From Leptolyngbya sp. SIO4C5 (GTDB lineage: Bacteria; Cyanobacteriota; Cyanobacteriia; Phormidesmidales; Phormidesmidaceae), in contig JAAHIC010000226.1 in NCBI GenBank assembly GCA_010671965.1, forward strand, positions 1-6,996: DNA of 6,996 bases. The letters run 5' to 3'. A program made the translations under genes and the position numbers. This document shows positions 1-6,761 of this stretch, in pieces. Within the stretch, counting starts at the first letter, position 1. Each line of letters opens with the position of its first letter. Below the pieces are notes generated by a model. It was given only the letters and a program-made list of their open reading frames with translations, ran no database searches and was not told where the DNA came from.

Positions 1-122
1 CTGCCACCAATGCCGCAGCCCACGTCGAGAATATGGCTGGCCTGAGAGATTTCTCCCCAGTCTAAAAGTCGCTCAATTAGCTCAATTTGAGCCTGCCGCC
101 GCTCCTTGCGGTGGGTGCCTGT
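1..122 (-). pseudogene. SAM-dependent methyltransferase (tocopherol O-methyltransferase-like), fragment cut at its 5' end
   Basis: Read on the minus strand, positions 122 to 3 encode an uninterrupted stretch beginning TGTHRKERRQAQIELIE and ending ILDVGCGIGG. The second segment is motif I of class I methyltransferases, the loop that binds S-adenosylmethionine. The segment HRKERRQAQIELIERLL closely resembles the region before motif I in cyanobacterial gamma-tocopherol methyltransferases such as Synechocystis Slr0089, as I remember that sequence. That family methylates tocopherol precursors at the membrane, but many relatives act on other substrates, so the substrate is uncertain. The rest of the gene lies off the left edge. 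Upstream, the similarity stops at about 122-125: the frame continues only to an antisense stop at 153-155, with no ATG, GTG or TTG between. The N-terminal part of the protein (about 35 residues or more) and its start codon are therefore missing. This is either a real pseudogene or an assembly join. Confidence 0.62.
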
Positions 123-130
123 TGTGCACA
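120..130. other. Breakpoint joining two 5'-truncated, head-to-head genes
   Basis: To the left, minus-strand methyltransferase coding sequence runs up to about 122. To the right, plus-strand solute-binding-protein coding sequence is recognisable from about 128 (codons for TEDNRTVVFTLR). There is no intergenic space, promoter or start codon for either gene. The simplest reading is one deletion between two divergent genes that removed both 5' ends and the shared promoter region. A chimeric assembly join at this point would look identical. Confidence 0.6.
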
Positions 131-616
131 GAGGACAACCGCACCGTTGTCTTCACCCTGAGAGACAATTTGCGCTGGTCAGACGGTGAACCGCTGACGG
201 CAGAAGACTTTGCTTTTACTTTCAACGAAATTTATTACAACGAAGCAATTCCGGTAAACGGTCGGGACGGGCTGCGGGTAGGTGCCCAAGGGCTGCTGCC
301 TGAAATCACGGCCTTGGATTCAGGCCACTTGCAAGTCATTTCTCCCGAACCCTTTGCGCCGCTGCTGCGTACCGTTGGCGGCACTGCGCCAATGCCAAAA
401 CATATCCTGGCGGAAACGATCGAAACCAAAGACGCCGACGGTAATCTGCTGTTTTTATCTACCTGGGGAGTAGACACCAATCCGCTAGAAATTGTCTGCA
501 ACGGCCCCTATATCATCACTGACTATCAGCCCAATGAGCGACTGGTATTTGAGCGTATCCTTATTACTGGCGGCAGGATGCTGCGGGCAATCCGATGCCC
601 TACATTGAGCGGATAG
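122..616 (+). pseudogene. ABC transporter solute-binding protein, family 5 (peptide/nickel type): N-terminal piece of a broken gene
   Basis: Family 5 binding proteins are secreted or lipid-anchored receptors that hand oligopeptides, nickel or similar ligands to an ABC importer. This piece carries the family's early lobe-I region: EDNRTVVFTLRDNLRWSDGE followed by PLTAEDFAFTFNEIYYNEAI, then PMPKHILAE and NGPYIITDYQPNERLVFER. The signal peptide and roughly the first 80-100 residues are absent. The frame is open to the window's left edge but contains no ATG, and the only start available (TTG at 122) lies at the breakpoint without a Shine-Dalgarno sequence. Homology in this frame ends at about 557. 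The tail ILITGGRMLRAIRCPTLSG is frameshift nonsense that ends at 616. The reading frame resumes in the next entry. A functional product from this piece is very unlikely. Confidence 0.8.
556..557 (+). other. Single-base deletion (frameshift) inside the solute-binding protein gene
   Basis: At 551-560 the sequence reads GAGCGTATCC. Adding one A beside position 557 gives codons for E-R-N-P-Y-Y-W-R-Q-D-A-A-G-N-P-M-P-Y-I-E, which restores the NPYYW-type motif conserved in family 5 binding proteins and runs directly into the downstream frame. The defect is therefore the loss of one A from an AA pair. It may be a true mutation or a sequencing error. Confidence 0.82.
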
Positions 617-1635
617 TGCGGCCTATTTTGGACGAGTCGGATACGGCGCTGCTGCAGTTTCGCTCTGGCGGATTGGATGCTCAGGGGGTGTCTCCTTCTA
701 ACTATTCGCTGCTAAAGAAAGAGGAAAATCGGGGCAACTTTACGATTCACATTGGCGGGCCTGCCGCTGGCATCAGCTTTTTTATGCTGAATCTGAATAA
801 AGGTAGCCGCAACGGTGTGTCCCTCGTTGATCCGATTAAGTCGCGCTGGTTCAACACGGTGGCTTTTCGGCAGGCGATCGCCTATGCCATCGATCGCGGC
901 ACCATGATCAATAACCTTTATCGGGGAATTGGTGCCCCCCAATATTCTCCAGTCACGGTGCAAAGCCCTTATTATCTCTCTCCAGAAGAGGGCTTGAAGG
1001 TCTATGAATATGAACCGGAAAAAGCCAAAGAACTGCTGCTGGGGGCAGGCTTTCAGTACAATCCACGCGGCCAGCTTTTAGATGCTGAAGGCAATCGGGT
1101 TCGCTTTACGTTCACGACCTATACAGGCAGCCAAACCGTTGATCAAATTGCCTCTCAGATCAAGCAAGATCTGGAGGCCATTGGCATTCAAATCGACCTG
1201 CAGTTTGTCACCTTTAGTACCCTGGTCGATAAAATCGACAACACCATGCAGTGGGACTGCGTATTTTTGGGCTTTACGGGGGGCGTAGAACCCAACAGTG
1301 CGGCCAATCTCTGGCTGCCTGAAGGGCGTTTGCACATGTTTAATCTCAGCGCTACGGCAGGGCAAGAGCCGATTACAGGGCGAGAAATTACCGACTGGGA
1401 GCGGCAAATTGAAGATCTCTACATTCGGGCGGCGCAGGAACTCGATGAAGAAAAGCGCAAAGCACTCTATGCTGAGTTTCAGCAAATTGCTCTGGAATAT
1501 TTGCCTTTGATCTACACGGTTAACCCGATTGCCATGGCGGCGGTGCGCGATCAGGTTAAAGGCGTACAGTATTCGGCTTTAGAAACCACCATGCTGTGGA
1601 ATATCTATGAGCTAAGAATTGAGGAAACTGATTGA
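595..1635 (+). pseudogene. ABC transporter solute-binding protein, family 5: C-terminal piece of the same broken gene
   Basis: This frame is the continuation of the upstream piece after the one-base deletion near 557. True homology starts at about 557; the ATG at 595 (MPYIERIVRPILDES) is only the first internal methionine in the restored frame, not a natural start. Recognisable family features include the hinge and lobe-II segments FNTVAFRQAIAYAIDR (typical VRQAIAYAIDR motif) and NLYRGIGAPQYSPV, the paired YEYEPEKAKELLLGAGF repeat-type helix, LEAIGIQIDLQFV, and the C-terminal return to lobe I with EYLPLIYTVNP. Both pieces together give about 500 residues, against roughly 580-600 expected for a full cyanobacterial protein. 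If this frame were translated alone, the product would lack a signal peptide and most of lobe I. No permease or ATPase genes of an importer lie nearby. The last 31 bp overlap the convergent phosphoesterase gene. Confidence 0.8.
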
Positions 1636-2744
1636 GCCGGGTTTGATGAGAGTTCTAGGGTGGCTGCGTTGTCAATTAGCCGGGGTTGTCCCTGAGCATC
1701 CACTGCGCTAAAGCGCTCAAAGTGCCGCTGTACTCTATCGGGTAGGTGAGCAAAATCAAACTGGGCATCACCCGCTGCGATCGCAGCCCAAAACTGCCGC
1801 AGATGAGGCGCAATTTGCTCAGCTTCTTGGGGCGACAGGTTTAGCGGCGCACTGGTTAGCAACTTACTCATGAACGGCAAAGCGCGATCGCTCATCCACT
1901 GACGCGAATACGCTGGCAGGTCAGGGAATTCCGGCACTGACTGAATCCAGTGAGTTGCCACAGAGAGCTGCGATCGCCCCTGGGGCTGGGTTGCCAGTTC
2001 AACGATACGGTAAGGATGGGGATAGCTGACTAGAGAACCCGTTGTGATTTCCCACAGACCGTTGTGCTCGGCAATATCTTGTATGTGCAGATGGCCAGTG
2101 AGCAAAAGCGCATTGACCTGTTGAAGGCGCGATCGCAGAGTTGCGGCATTCTTCAGCATGTAGCGCTGGCCCATTGCGCTGGCAGACTGGCCAGGGAGAT
2201 GTTCTAAGACGTTGTGATGAATCATCACTAGAACAGTCTGTCCCTGTAGGGTTGGCAACGTGCGATCGAGCCAATCAAGCTGCGCCTCGTCTAGATAGCC
2301 GTGATAGAGCTGCTGACCGTCTGAGTCGAAGGCAATAGAGTTGAGTCCGATCAGCCAGATGCCGGGTTTGAGCTGCGTTAGATAGGATGGCTGCTGGTTG
2401 TAACCACAGCCTTGATAGCACTGAAAGAACTGATCGAAGCTAACCGTTTTGTCGCTGCCTTGGCGCTGAATAATGTCGTGATTGCCGGGAACGACGTACA
2501 CCGGATAGGGCAGATTAGCTAGCTGCTGGGCCAGCCAGTGATGGTTTTCGCGTTCGCCATGCTGGGTTAGATCACCTGGTATCAGCAGACAGTCCAGTTC
2601 TAAACGGCTCAAATGCTGAAAGATCTGCTCTAGGGCGGGAATGGCGACTTCGACTAGATGAAAGCGACTGGGCGATCGCCAAACGGTATGAGGCAGCGCT
2701 ACATGGGGGTCGCTGACAATGGCAAAGCGTAAATGTTGTTTCAT
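1605..2744 (-). CDS. Calcineurin-like metallophosphoesterase (class III cyclic-nucleotide phosphodiesterase type)
   Basis: The 379-residue protein has all metal-binding motifs of the class III phosphodiesterase/CpdA group: D-x-H as SDPH (D12, H14), GDLTQHGE (D58), GNHD (N88, H89), MIHH (H176) and GHLH (H218, H220). These residues hold two metal ions that hydrolyse a phosphodiester bond. Members of the group cleave cyclic nucleotides or other phosphoesters, and the true substrate cannot be read from sequence. There is no signal peptide or membrane segment, so it is probably cytoplasmic. The catalytic domain takes up residues 1 to about 255. The remaining 120 residues (PEFPDLPAYSRQW onward) are a helical tail of unknown role. 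The ATG at 2744 is chosen because an in-frame TGA lies two codons upstream and the first motif starts ten residues later. GAGG sits only one base before the ATG, too close for a normal ribosome site. Five HIP1 sites lie inside the gene. Confidence 0.88.
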   Translation of the reverse strand: MKQHLRFAIVSDPHVALPHTVWRSPSRFHLVEVAIPALEQIFQHLSRLELDCLLIPGDLTQHGERENHHWLAQQLANLPYPVYVVPGNHDIIQRQGSDKTVSFDQFFQCYQGCGYNQQPSYLTQLKPGIWLIGLNSIAFDSDGQQLYHGYLDEAQLDWLDRTLPTLQGQTVLVMIHHNVLEHLPGQSASAMGQRYMLKNAATLRSRLQQVNALLLTGHLHIQDIAEHNGLWEITTGSLVSYPHPYRIVELATQPQGRSQLSVATHWIQSVPEFPDLPAYSRQWMSDRALPFMSKLLTSAPLNLSPQEAEQIAPHLRQFWAAIAAGDAQFDFAHLPDRVQRHFERFSAVDAQGQPRLIDNAATLELSSNPAQSVSSILSS

Positions 2745-2852
2745 ACCTCGTCAGGATTAACACCAAGGGCCTTTAGTTTAGCTTTGAGCCGTCGATTTCA
2801 GCTGCGGCCTGCTTAGGTCGTTGCTTCGCGCCGTGGACTCTTGCTCCAGTGC

Positions 2853-2881
2853 TTGAGCTGTGTCATCTCTGAATTTATAGT
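2853..2881 (+). promoter_or_regulatory. Candidate sigma70-type promoter for the ABC exporter
   Basis: TTGAGC at 2853-2858 and TATAGT at 2876-2881 are separated by exactly 17 bp. The -35 box matches four of six consensus bases and the -10 box matches five of six. It lies in the divergent spacer and would give a leader of about 65-70 nt before the ATG at 2957. This is inferred from sequence alone. Confidence 0.4.
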
Positions 2882-2906
2882 TGTCGTGGTCATCAAAGCG
2901 GCACCT

Positions 2907-2931
2907 CCCTCATCTGCCCCACCCTAACCCC
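2907..2931 (-). other. Canonical G-quadruplex motif in the leader of the ABC exporter gene
   Basis: On the minus strand there are four guanine runs: GGGG (2931-2928), GGG (2924-2922), GGGG (2920-2917) and GGG (2909-2907). The loops are TTA, T and CAGATGA, of 3, 1 and 7 nt, which satisfies the G3+N1-7 rule. The G-rich strand is the template for transcription of the downstream ABC gene, and it lies between the candidate promoter and the start codon. The plus strand could form the matching C-rich i-motif. The exporter's mRNA would be C-rich here and could not itself form the quadruplex. Whether the structure forms or matters in the cell is not known. Confidence 0.55.
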
Positions 2932-2956
2932 ATCTTGCAAGCGCTATCGTGGGTAA

Positions 2957-4792
2957 ATGACGAGGCAACTACGAAGCATTGCACAGCGATTGCGCGACCT
3001 CCAGCGATCGCTCACCATTTATCAATACGGACGACGGGCAGTCGAGCTAGTCTGGCAGACCGACTGGCGGCTCACCTTAGGACTAGGGGTGCTCACAATT
3101 CTGGCCGGATTACTGCCAGCGGCGATCGCCTACGTCGGCAAGCTGATTGTCGATAGCGTGGTGCAGGCGGCAGAGTCCGGGCTGCAGGCCGATCGGATGA
3201 CGGCCCTGAGCTATCTGGGGCTAGAGGCGATTCTGGTTGCGGTTCTGGCGGGGGGGAAACAGGGATTGGGTTTGTGCCAGTCTCTGCTGCGGGTGCTGCT
3301 GGGGCAAAAGGTGAACGTGCTGATTTTGGAAAAAGCGCTCACCCTGGATTTGGCCCATTTTGAAGACTCCGAATTCTACGACAAAATGACGCGGGCACGG
3401 CGGGAAGCGTCAAACCGACCGCTGAGCATGGTCAACCGCACGTTTGGCCTAGTGCAGGATAGCCTGTCGCTAATTACCTATGGCGGCCTGCTGCTGCAGT
3501 TTTCCGGCTGGGCGGTGGTGATGCTGCTGGGGGCAACCGTGCCCGCCTTTGTGGCCGAAACCTATTTTGCCGGCGCGGCGTTTCGGCTGTTCAAGTGGCG
3601 ATCGCCCGAAACCCGCCAGCAAACCTACTTAGAAGTGCTGCTGGCCCGTGAAGACTATGCCAAAGAGGTAAAGCTGTTTCAGCTTGGCCCCATGCTGCTG
3701 CAGCGCTACCAGGACATTTTTCAGCGGCTCTATGCCGAAGATCGGGACTTAACCATTCGCCGCAGCACCTGGAGCTTCAGTCTCAGCCTGCTCAGCACCG
3801 CCGCTTTCTATGCTGCCTACTGCTGGATCTTGCTAGAGGCGATCGCCGGACGCATCTCCCTAGGCGACCTGACCATGTATCTCACCGTCTTTCGTCAGGG
3901 GCAAACCACCTTTTCTTCCGGGCTGAGCAGCGTCGGCGGCATGTACGAAGATGGCCTTTATCTCTCGAATCTGTACGAATTTCTAGAGCAGCCTGTTCCC
4001 ACCGAGTCAGGTCAGGCCCGTTCCGGCCTCATCCCCTATGACGGTTTGCGGTTTGAGCAGGTATCGTTTACCTATCCCGGCAGCGATCGCCCGGCCTTGC
4101 AACGGGTTTCCTTCCACCTGCAGCCGGGACAAAAATTGGCAATCGTGGGGGAAAACGGCTCAGGCAAGACGACCCTCATCAAGCTGCTCACCCGGCTCTA
4201 CACCCCCACTGCCGGACGCATTTTGCTAGACGGACGCGACCTGCAAGCGTGGGACCCGGAAGTATTGAAGCGGCGGATTGGCGTTATTTTTCAGGACTTC
4301 ACCCGCTACCAGTTCACCGTGGGGGAAAACATTGGTGTGGGCGACGTGCAGCACTTTGAGGCGGGCGATCGCTGGCGCAGTGCCGCCCGTAAAGGCACCG
4401 CTGTTCCCTTTATTGAGTCGCTGCCAGAGGGCTTTCAGACTCAGCTCGGTCGCTGGTTCAAGAGCGGTCAGGAACTCTCCGGCGGTCAGTGGCAGAAAAT
4501 CGCCCTGTCTCGCGCCTTTATGCGCACCAGCGCCGATATTTTAGTGCTGGATGAACCTACTTCGGCCATGGACGCGGAAGCCGAAGTGAAGCTGTTTGAC
4601 CAGTTCCGGGCCGTCACCCAAGACCAGATGGCGATTCTGATTTCTCATCGCTTTTCCACCGTGCGCATGGCCGATCAGATCATGGTGCTGTCGGCAGGCA
4701 CCCTGATTGAACAGGGCAGTCACGAAGAACTCCTGGAACAGCACGGGCGCTACGCGCACCTGTTTAAGCTGCAGGCCGCTGGCTACCAGTAA
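2957..4792 (+). CDS. ABC exporter half-transporter (fused permease and ATPase)
   Basis: This 611-residue protein has the usual length and order of an ABCB/MsbA-type exporter half. Hydrophobic segments lie at about residues 40-66, 83-110, 165-210 (two helices) and 273-310, so a dimer would form the pore. The nucleotide-binding domain covers about 362-600: A-loop Y373, Walker A GENGSGKT (398-405), Q-loop Q446, signature LSGGQ (507-511), Walker B ending LDE (D532, E533) and switch H564. All ATPase residues are present. The cytoplasmic motif FEDSEFYDKMTRARREA and the LSGGQWQKIALSRAF signature belong to a subgroup that includes several peptide exporters, but there is no C39 peptidase domain and no recognisable precursor peptide nearby, so the substrate is unknown. 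An in-frame TAA directly precedes the ATG, which fixes the frame limit, and no clear Shine-Dalgarno sequence is seen. The D-loop reads SAMD where SALD is commoner. Six HIP1 sites lie inside. The reductase gene follows 83 bp downstream. Confidence 0.92.
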   Translation: MTRQLRSIAQRLRDLQRSLTIYQYGRRAVELVWQTDWRLTLGLGVLTILAGLLPAAIAYVGKLIVDSVVQAAESGLQADRMTALSYLGLEAILVAVLAGGKQGLGLCQSLLRVLLGQKVNVLILEKALTLDLAHFEDSEFYDKMTRARREASNRPLSMVNRTFGLVQDSLSLITYGGLLLQFSGWAVVMLLGATVPAFVAETYFAGAAFRLFKWRSPETRQQTYLEVLLAREDYAKEVKLFQLGPMLLQRYQDIFQRLYAEDRDLTIRRSTWSFSLSLLSTAAFYAAYCWILLEAIAGRISLGDLTMYLTVFRQGQTTFSSGLSSVGGMYEDGLYLSNLYEFLEQPVPTESGQARSGLIPYDGLRFEQVSFTYPGSDRPALQRVSFHLQPGQKLAIVGENGSGKTTLIKLLTRLYTPTAGRILLDGRDLQAWDPEVLKRRIGVIFQDFTRYQFTVGENIGVGDVQHFEAGDRWRSAARKGTAVPFIESLPEGFQTQLGRWFKSGQELSGGQWQKIALSRAFMRTSADILVLDEPTSAMDAEAEVKLFDQFRAVTQDQMAILISHRFSTVRMADQIMVLSAGTLIEQGSHEELLEQHGRYAHLFKLQAAGYQ

Positions 4793-4875
4793 CCCAAATT
4801 CACACATCTGATAGACGCTGATCCAGCAATATTCGAGCTAGGCTGGCGATCGCAGCACTTGAGGAAAACAGGGCA

Positions 4876-5841
4876 ATGGCGCTAGGAATGCTCATCGACG
4901 GCCAGTGGAAGACTAAGCGCGATCAGGAAGATGACAAGGGGCAGTTTGTGCGACCGTCTACCACTTTCCGGGACTGGATCACAGCAGACGGGTCGAGCGG
5001 CTACCCGGCGGCAGCAGGCCGCTATCATCTCTACGTGTCTTATGCTTGCCCCTGGGCACACCGTACCCTGCTGATGCGTCAGCTCAAAGGACTGCAAGAG
5101 GCCATTTCGCTCTCTGTGGTAGATCCCTACATGGGAGAGGAGGGCTGGGCCTTTTCCAACCGGCCTGAGTGCCTGCCCGATACGGTGAATGACAGCCAAT
5201 ATTTACGGCAAGTGTATCTCAAGGCCGAGCCGAACTTTACCGGGCGGGTGACGGTGCCCGTTCTGTGGGACAAAGAAACCAATGCCATCGTCAACAATGA
5301 GTCCCGCGAAATTATTCGCATGTTAGATACGGCCTTTAGCGAGATTGCAGCCACTGACGCGGATTTCTGCCCAGCGGATTTGCAAAGCCAGATTGATACA
5401 GTCATCGACCAAATTTACGAGCCGATCAACAACGGCGTCTACCGGGCCGGATTTGCCACTCAGCAAAGTGCCTACGAAAACGCCTTCAGCGATCTCTTCA
5501 ATGCTTTAAATCATTGGGAAGCTGTGTTAGACAAACAGCGCTATCTCTGCGGCGATCGCCTCACTGAGGCCGACTTCTGCATGTTCACCACCCTGCTGCG
5601 GTTTGACGCAGTTTACTACAGCCACTTCAAGTGCAACCTGCAGCGCATCGTAGACTATCCCAATCTCTGGAACTATCTCAAAGATCTCTATCAGCATCCC
5701 GGTGTCAAAGAAACCTGTAACCTCAGCCACATCAAGGAGCACTACTATCGCAGCCATCCCAACGTCAACCCCACCGGCATTGTCCCCGTCGGCCCGGTGA
5801 TTGACTTTGAAGCGCCCCACGACCGCGATCGCTTTAGCTAA
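4876..5841 (+). CDS. Glutathionyl-hydroquinone reductase (Xi-class glutathione transferase, YqjG/ECM4 family)
   Basis: These enzymes use glutathione to reduce glutathionyl-hydroquinones back to hydroquinones in the cytoplasm. In cyanobacteria they are thought to protect against quinone adducts and oxidative stress. The 321-residue protein shows the family's marks: the catalytic motif YACPWAHR with C58, the cis-proline segment TVPVLWD (P128), and NNESREIIRM (E142, S143), which binds the gamma-glutamyl part of glutathione. The helical C-terminal domain follows, with NNGVYRAGFA (Y189), GDRLTEADFCMF and the conserved end segment HYYRSHPNVNPTGIVPVGP. The length is normal. The ATG at 4876 gives the usual N-terminus (MALGMLIDGQW) with GAGGA at 4861-4865, ten bases upstream. 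A second in-frame ATG at 4888 would be only four residues shorter. It follows the ABC exporter on the same strand and may share its transcript. Two HIP1 sites are inside, at 5552 and 5825. Confidence 0.93.
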   Translation: MALGMLIDGQWKTKRDQEDDKGQFVRPSTTFRDWITADGSSGYPAAAGRYHLYVSYACPWAHRTLLMRQLKGLQEAISLSVVDPYMGEEGWAFSNRPECLPDTVNDSQYLRQVYLKAEPNFTGRVTVPVLWDKETNAIVNNESREIIRMLDTAFSEIAATDADFCPADLQSQIDTVIDQIYEPINNGVYRAGFATQQSAYENAFSDLFNALNHWEAVLDKQRYLCGDRLTEADFCMFTTLLRFDAVYYSHFKCNLQRIVDYPNLWNYLKDLYQHPGVKETCNLSHIKEHYYRSHPNVNPTGIVPVGPVIDFEAPHDRDRFS

Positions 5842-5890
5842 GCAATAGGCTCAAAATTAAATCAACGGCTGCGATCGCGGGTTCTCAACA

Positions 5891-5910
5891 AGGCTGGGGC
5901 TTTCCAGCCT
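5891..5910. terminator. Hairpin between convergent genes, possible bidirectional terminator
   Basis: AGGCTGG (5891-5897) and CCAGCCT (5904-5910) form a perfect 7-bp stem with a 6-nt loop. The hairpin lies 50 bp after the reductase stop and 25 bp after the stop of the opposing gene. Neither side has a good T run, so intrinsic termination is only a possibility. The position between two gene ends is the main support. Confidence 0.35.
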
Positions 5911-5934
5911 CAGCTCATGCCCGCGCAGCCTGCA

Positions 5935-6480
5935 CTAAGCGGCTCTATCAATAGAAATCTCATACGGCATAATAAACCGCTCGATGATTTCAGCCCGCAG
6001 GTTATCCGGATAGAGACTCCCCAAACATCGGTAAACCTGGCTCAGGCCCCGCTTAAGATTAGGATTCAGCACGATGCACTGAGCCGTCGAAAGGGCTAGG
6101 CTCTGCCGCCATTGTTCAGCGTCTTGCTTACCGGCATGAAATAGCTGACAGCCCTGATCAATAATGGCCTTCAAAGCCGGATCTTGCAGTGAGACAACGG
6201 GCCTGCCCGGTAAGGCTATTTGCCGCTGGCGAATTACGGCCCGCACCAGCCGAAAAGACGCCGCCGCTTTGGCTGGCCCCAAGCGATCGCTGGCCTGTCC
6301 GCGTTCCCGTAGCTGAGTCAGCGCATTGCTCAACTCCAGCACCTTGAACAAAGCCAGCCTTTCTTTTTCATCTTCTGTCAGCGCCTGCAGCCGCCTCACA
6401 AAATAGGAGACTTGCTCGCAAAAATGCGCCCCTTGATCTTGCAAAGTCGGATACAGGCTACAGTCGAAGACAGCAATCAC
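5935..6480 (-). CDS. Uncharacterised 181-residue protein, start reset to GTG
   Basis: I do not recognise this protein. The open frame extends to an ATG at 6564, but the likely start is the GTG at 6480: AGGAG (minus strand, 6493-6489) lies exactly 8 nt before it, while the ATG has no such site. The product begins (M)IAVFDCSLYPTLQDQG and has 181 residues. It has no signal peptide or long hydrophobic segment. It seems mostly helical, with a charged region (RRLQALTEDEKERLALFKVL, a likely amphipathic helix) and a basic middle part (SFRLVRAVIRQRQ). It contains four cysteines with no clear metal-binding spacing. The C-terminal part (LKRGLSQVYRCLGSLYPDNL, then RAEIIERFIMPYEISID) has the character of a folded helical domain. 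The gene is convergent with the reductase gene and contains one HIP1 site. That the ORF is real is well supported by the ribosome site and protein-like composition; its function is unknown. Confidence 0.68.
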   Translation of the reverse strand: MIAVFDCSLYPTLQDQGAHFCEQVSYFVRRLQALTEDEKERLALFKVLELSNALTQLRERGQASDRLGPAKAAASFRLVRAVIRQRQIALPGRPVVSLQDPALKAIIDQGCQLFHAGKQDAEQWRQSLALSTAQCIVLNPNLKRGLSQVYRCLGSLYPDNLRAEIIERFIMPYEISIDRAA

Positions 6481-6488
6481 GGCACAAG

Positions 6489-6493
6489 CTCCT
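6489..6493 (-). promoter_or_regulatory. Shine-Dalgarno sequence that fixes the GTG start of the uncharacterised gene
   Basis: Reading the minus strand, TTTCAGGAGCTTGTGCCGTG places AGGAG 8 nt ahead of GTG at 6480. This is the best ribosome-binding site in the window. It argues against the start at 6564, which would add 28 residues of unlikely sequence. Confidence 0.65.
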
Positions 6494-6600
6494 GAAACCA
6501 AGAAAATAGGATCCACTACCCGTAGATTCAGGCTCCGATGCACAGATTGCGCACAAAATCTCAATTTTTATCAAAGCTTAAAGGTTCAGCCTAGACTTCA

Positions 6601-6729
6601 TCATTCCAGCAAGCTGCTGCCGAGTAGATGAGCCGCATGCAGGTTTACATGCCGGGGCGGATTAGCAGAGCTGACTCTTTGACTGCGGCGATCGCGAACT
6701 TGCTTGAGCAGATAAGCGCCGTCAAACAT
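6601..6729 (-). CDS. Doubtful 42-residue ORF
   Basis: ATG at 6729 opens a frame reading MFDGAYLLKQVRDRRSQRVS and ending in LLGSSLLE before TGA at 6603-6601. The frame is open further upstream to a TAG inside the palindromic repeat. The composition is basic and the sequence looks protein-like, but no Shine-Dalgarno sequence precedes the ATG and I know no family for it. It could be a small protein, the eroded C-terminus of a larger gene interrupted by the repeat, or chance. The HIP1 site at 6688 lies inside. Confidence 0.2.
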   Translation of the reverse strand: MFDGAYLLKQVRDRRSQRVSSANPPRHVNLHAAHLLGSSLLE

Positions 6730-6761
6730 GAGTAGAGGTCGGTTGCGGTTGAAGGAAGACC

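Larger units (their letters stand above)
874..6695. repeat. HIP1 octamers GCGATCGC, 18 dispersed copies
   Basis: Copies begin at 874, 1777, 1884, 1970, 2129, 2672, 3004, 3122, 3598, 3839, 4083, 4365, 4846, 5552, 5825, 5871, 6283 and 6688. This palindrome is a hallmark of many cyanobacterial genomes and is the strongest evidence for the source lineage. It lies mostly within genes, and only one copy falls in the first 1.7 kb. Confidence 0.93.

Noticed and set aside
1078..1485. Minus-strand 135-codon open frame
   Set aside because: It is antisense to the well-recognised binding-protein sequence and has no protein-like motifs or ribosome site.
2745..2956. Precursor peptide gene for the ABC exporter
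   Set aside because: No short frame with a ribosome site, leader-like sequence or double-glycine motif was found in the spacer.
2881..3156. Plus-strand 91-codon frame overlapping the start of the ABC exporter
   Set aside because: Its first part translates the C-rich G-quadruplex complement and the rest is out-of-frame exporter sequence.
4882..5199. Minus-strand open frame opposite the reductase gene
   Set aside because: It is a shadow of a confidently assigned gene and has no independent support.
5527..5820. Minus-strand 97-codon frame
   Set aside because: It lies antisense to conserved reductase C-terminal motifs; its valine/isoleucine-rich composition follows from the opposite-strand codons.
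6481..6564. Extension of the uncharacterised protein to the ATG at 6564
   Set aside because: The ATG has no ribosome site, while AGGAG lies 8 nt before the GTG at 6480. The added 28 residues look like translated leader.
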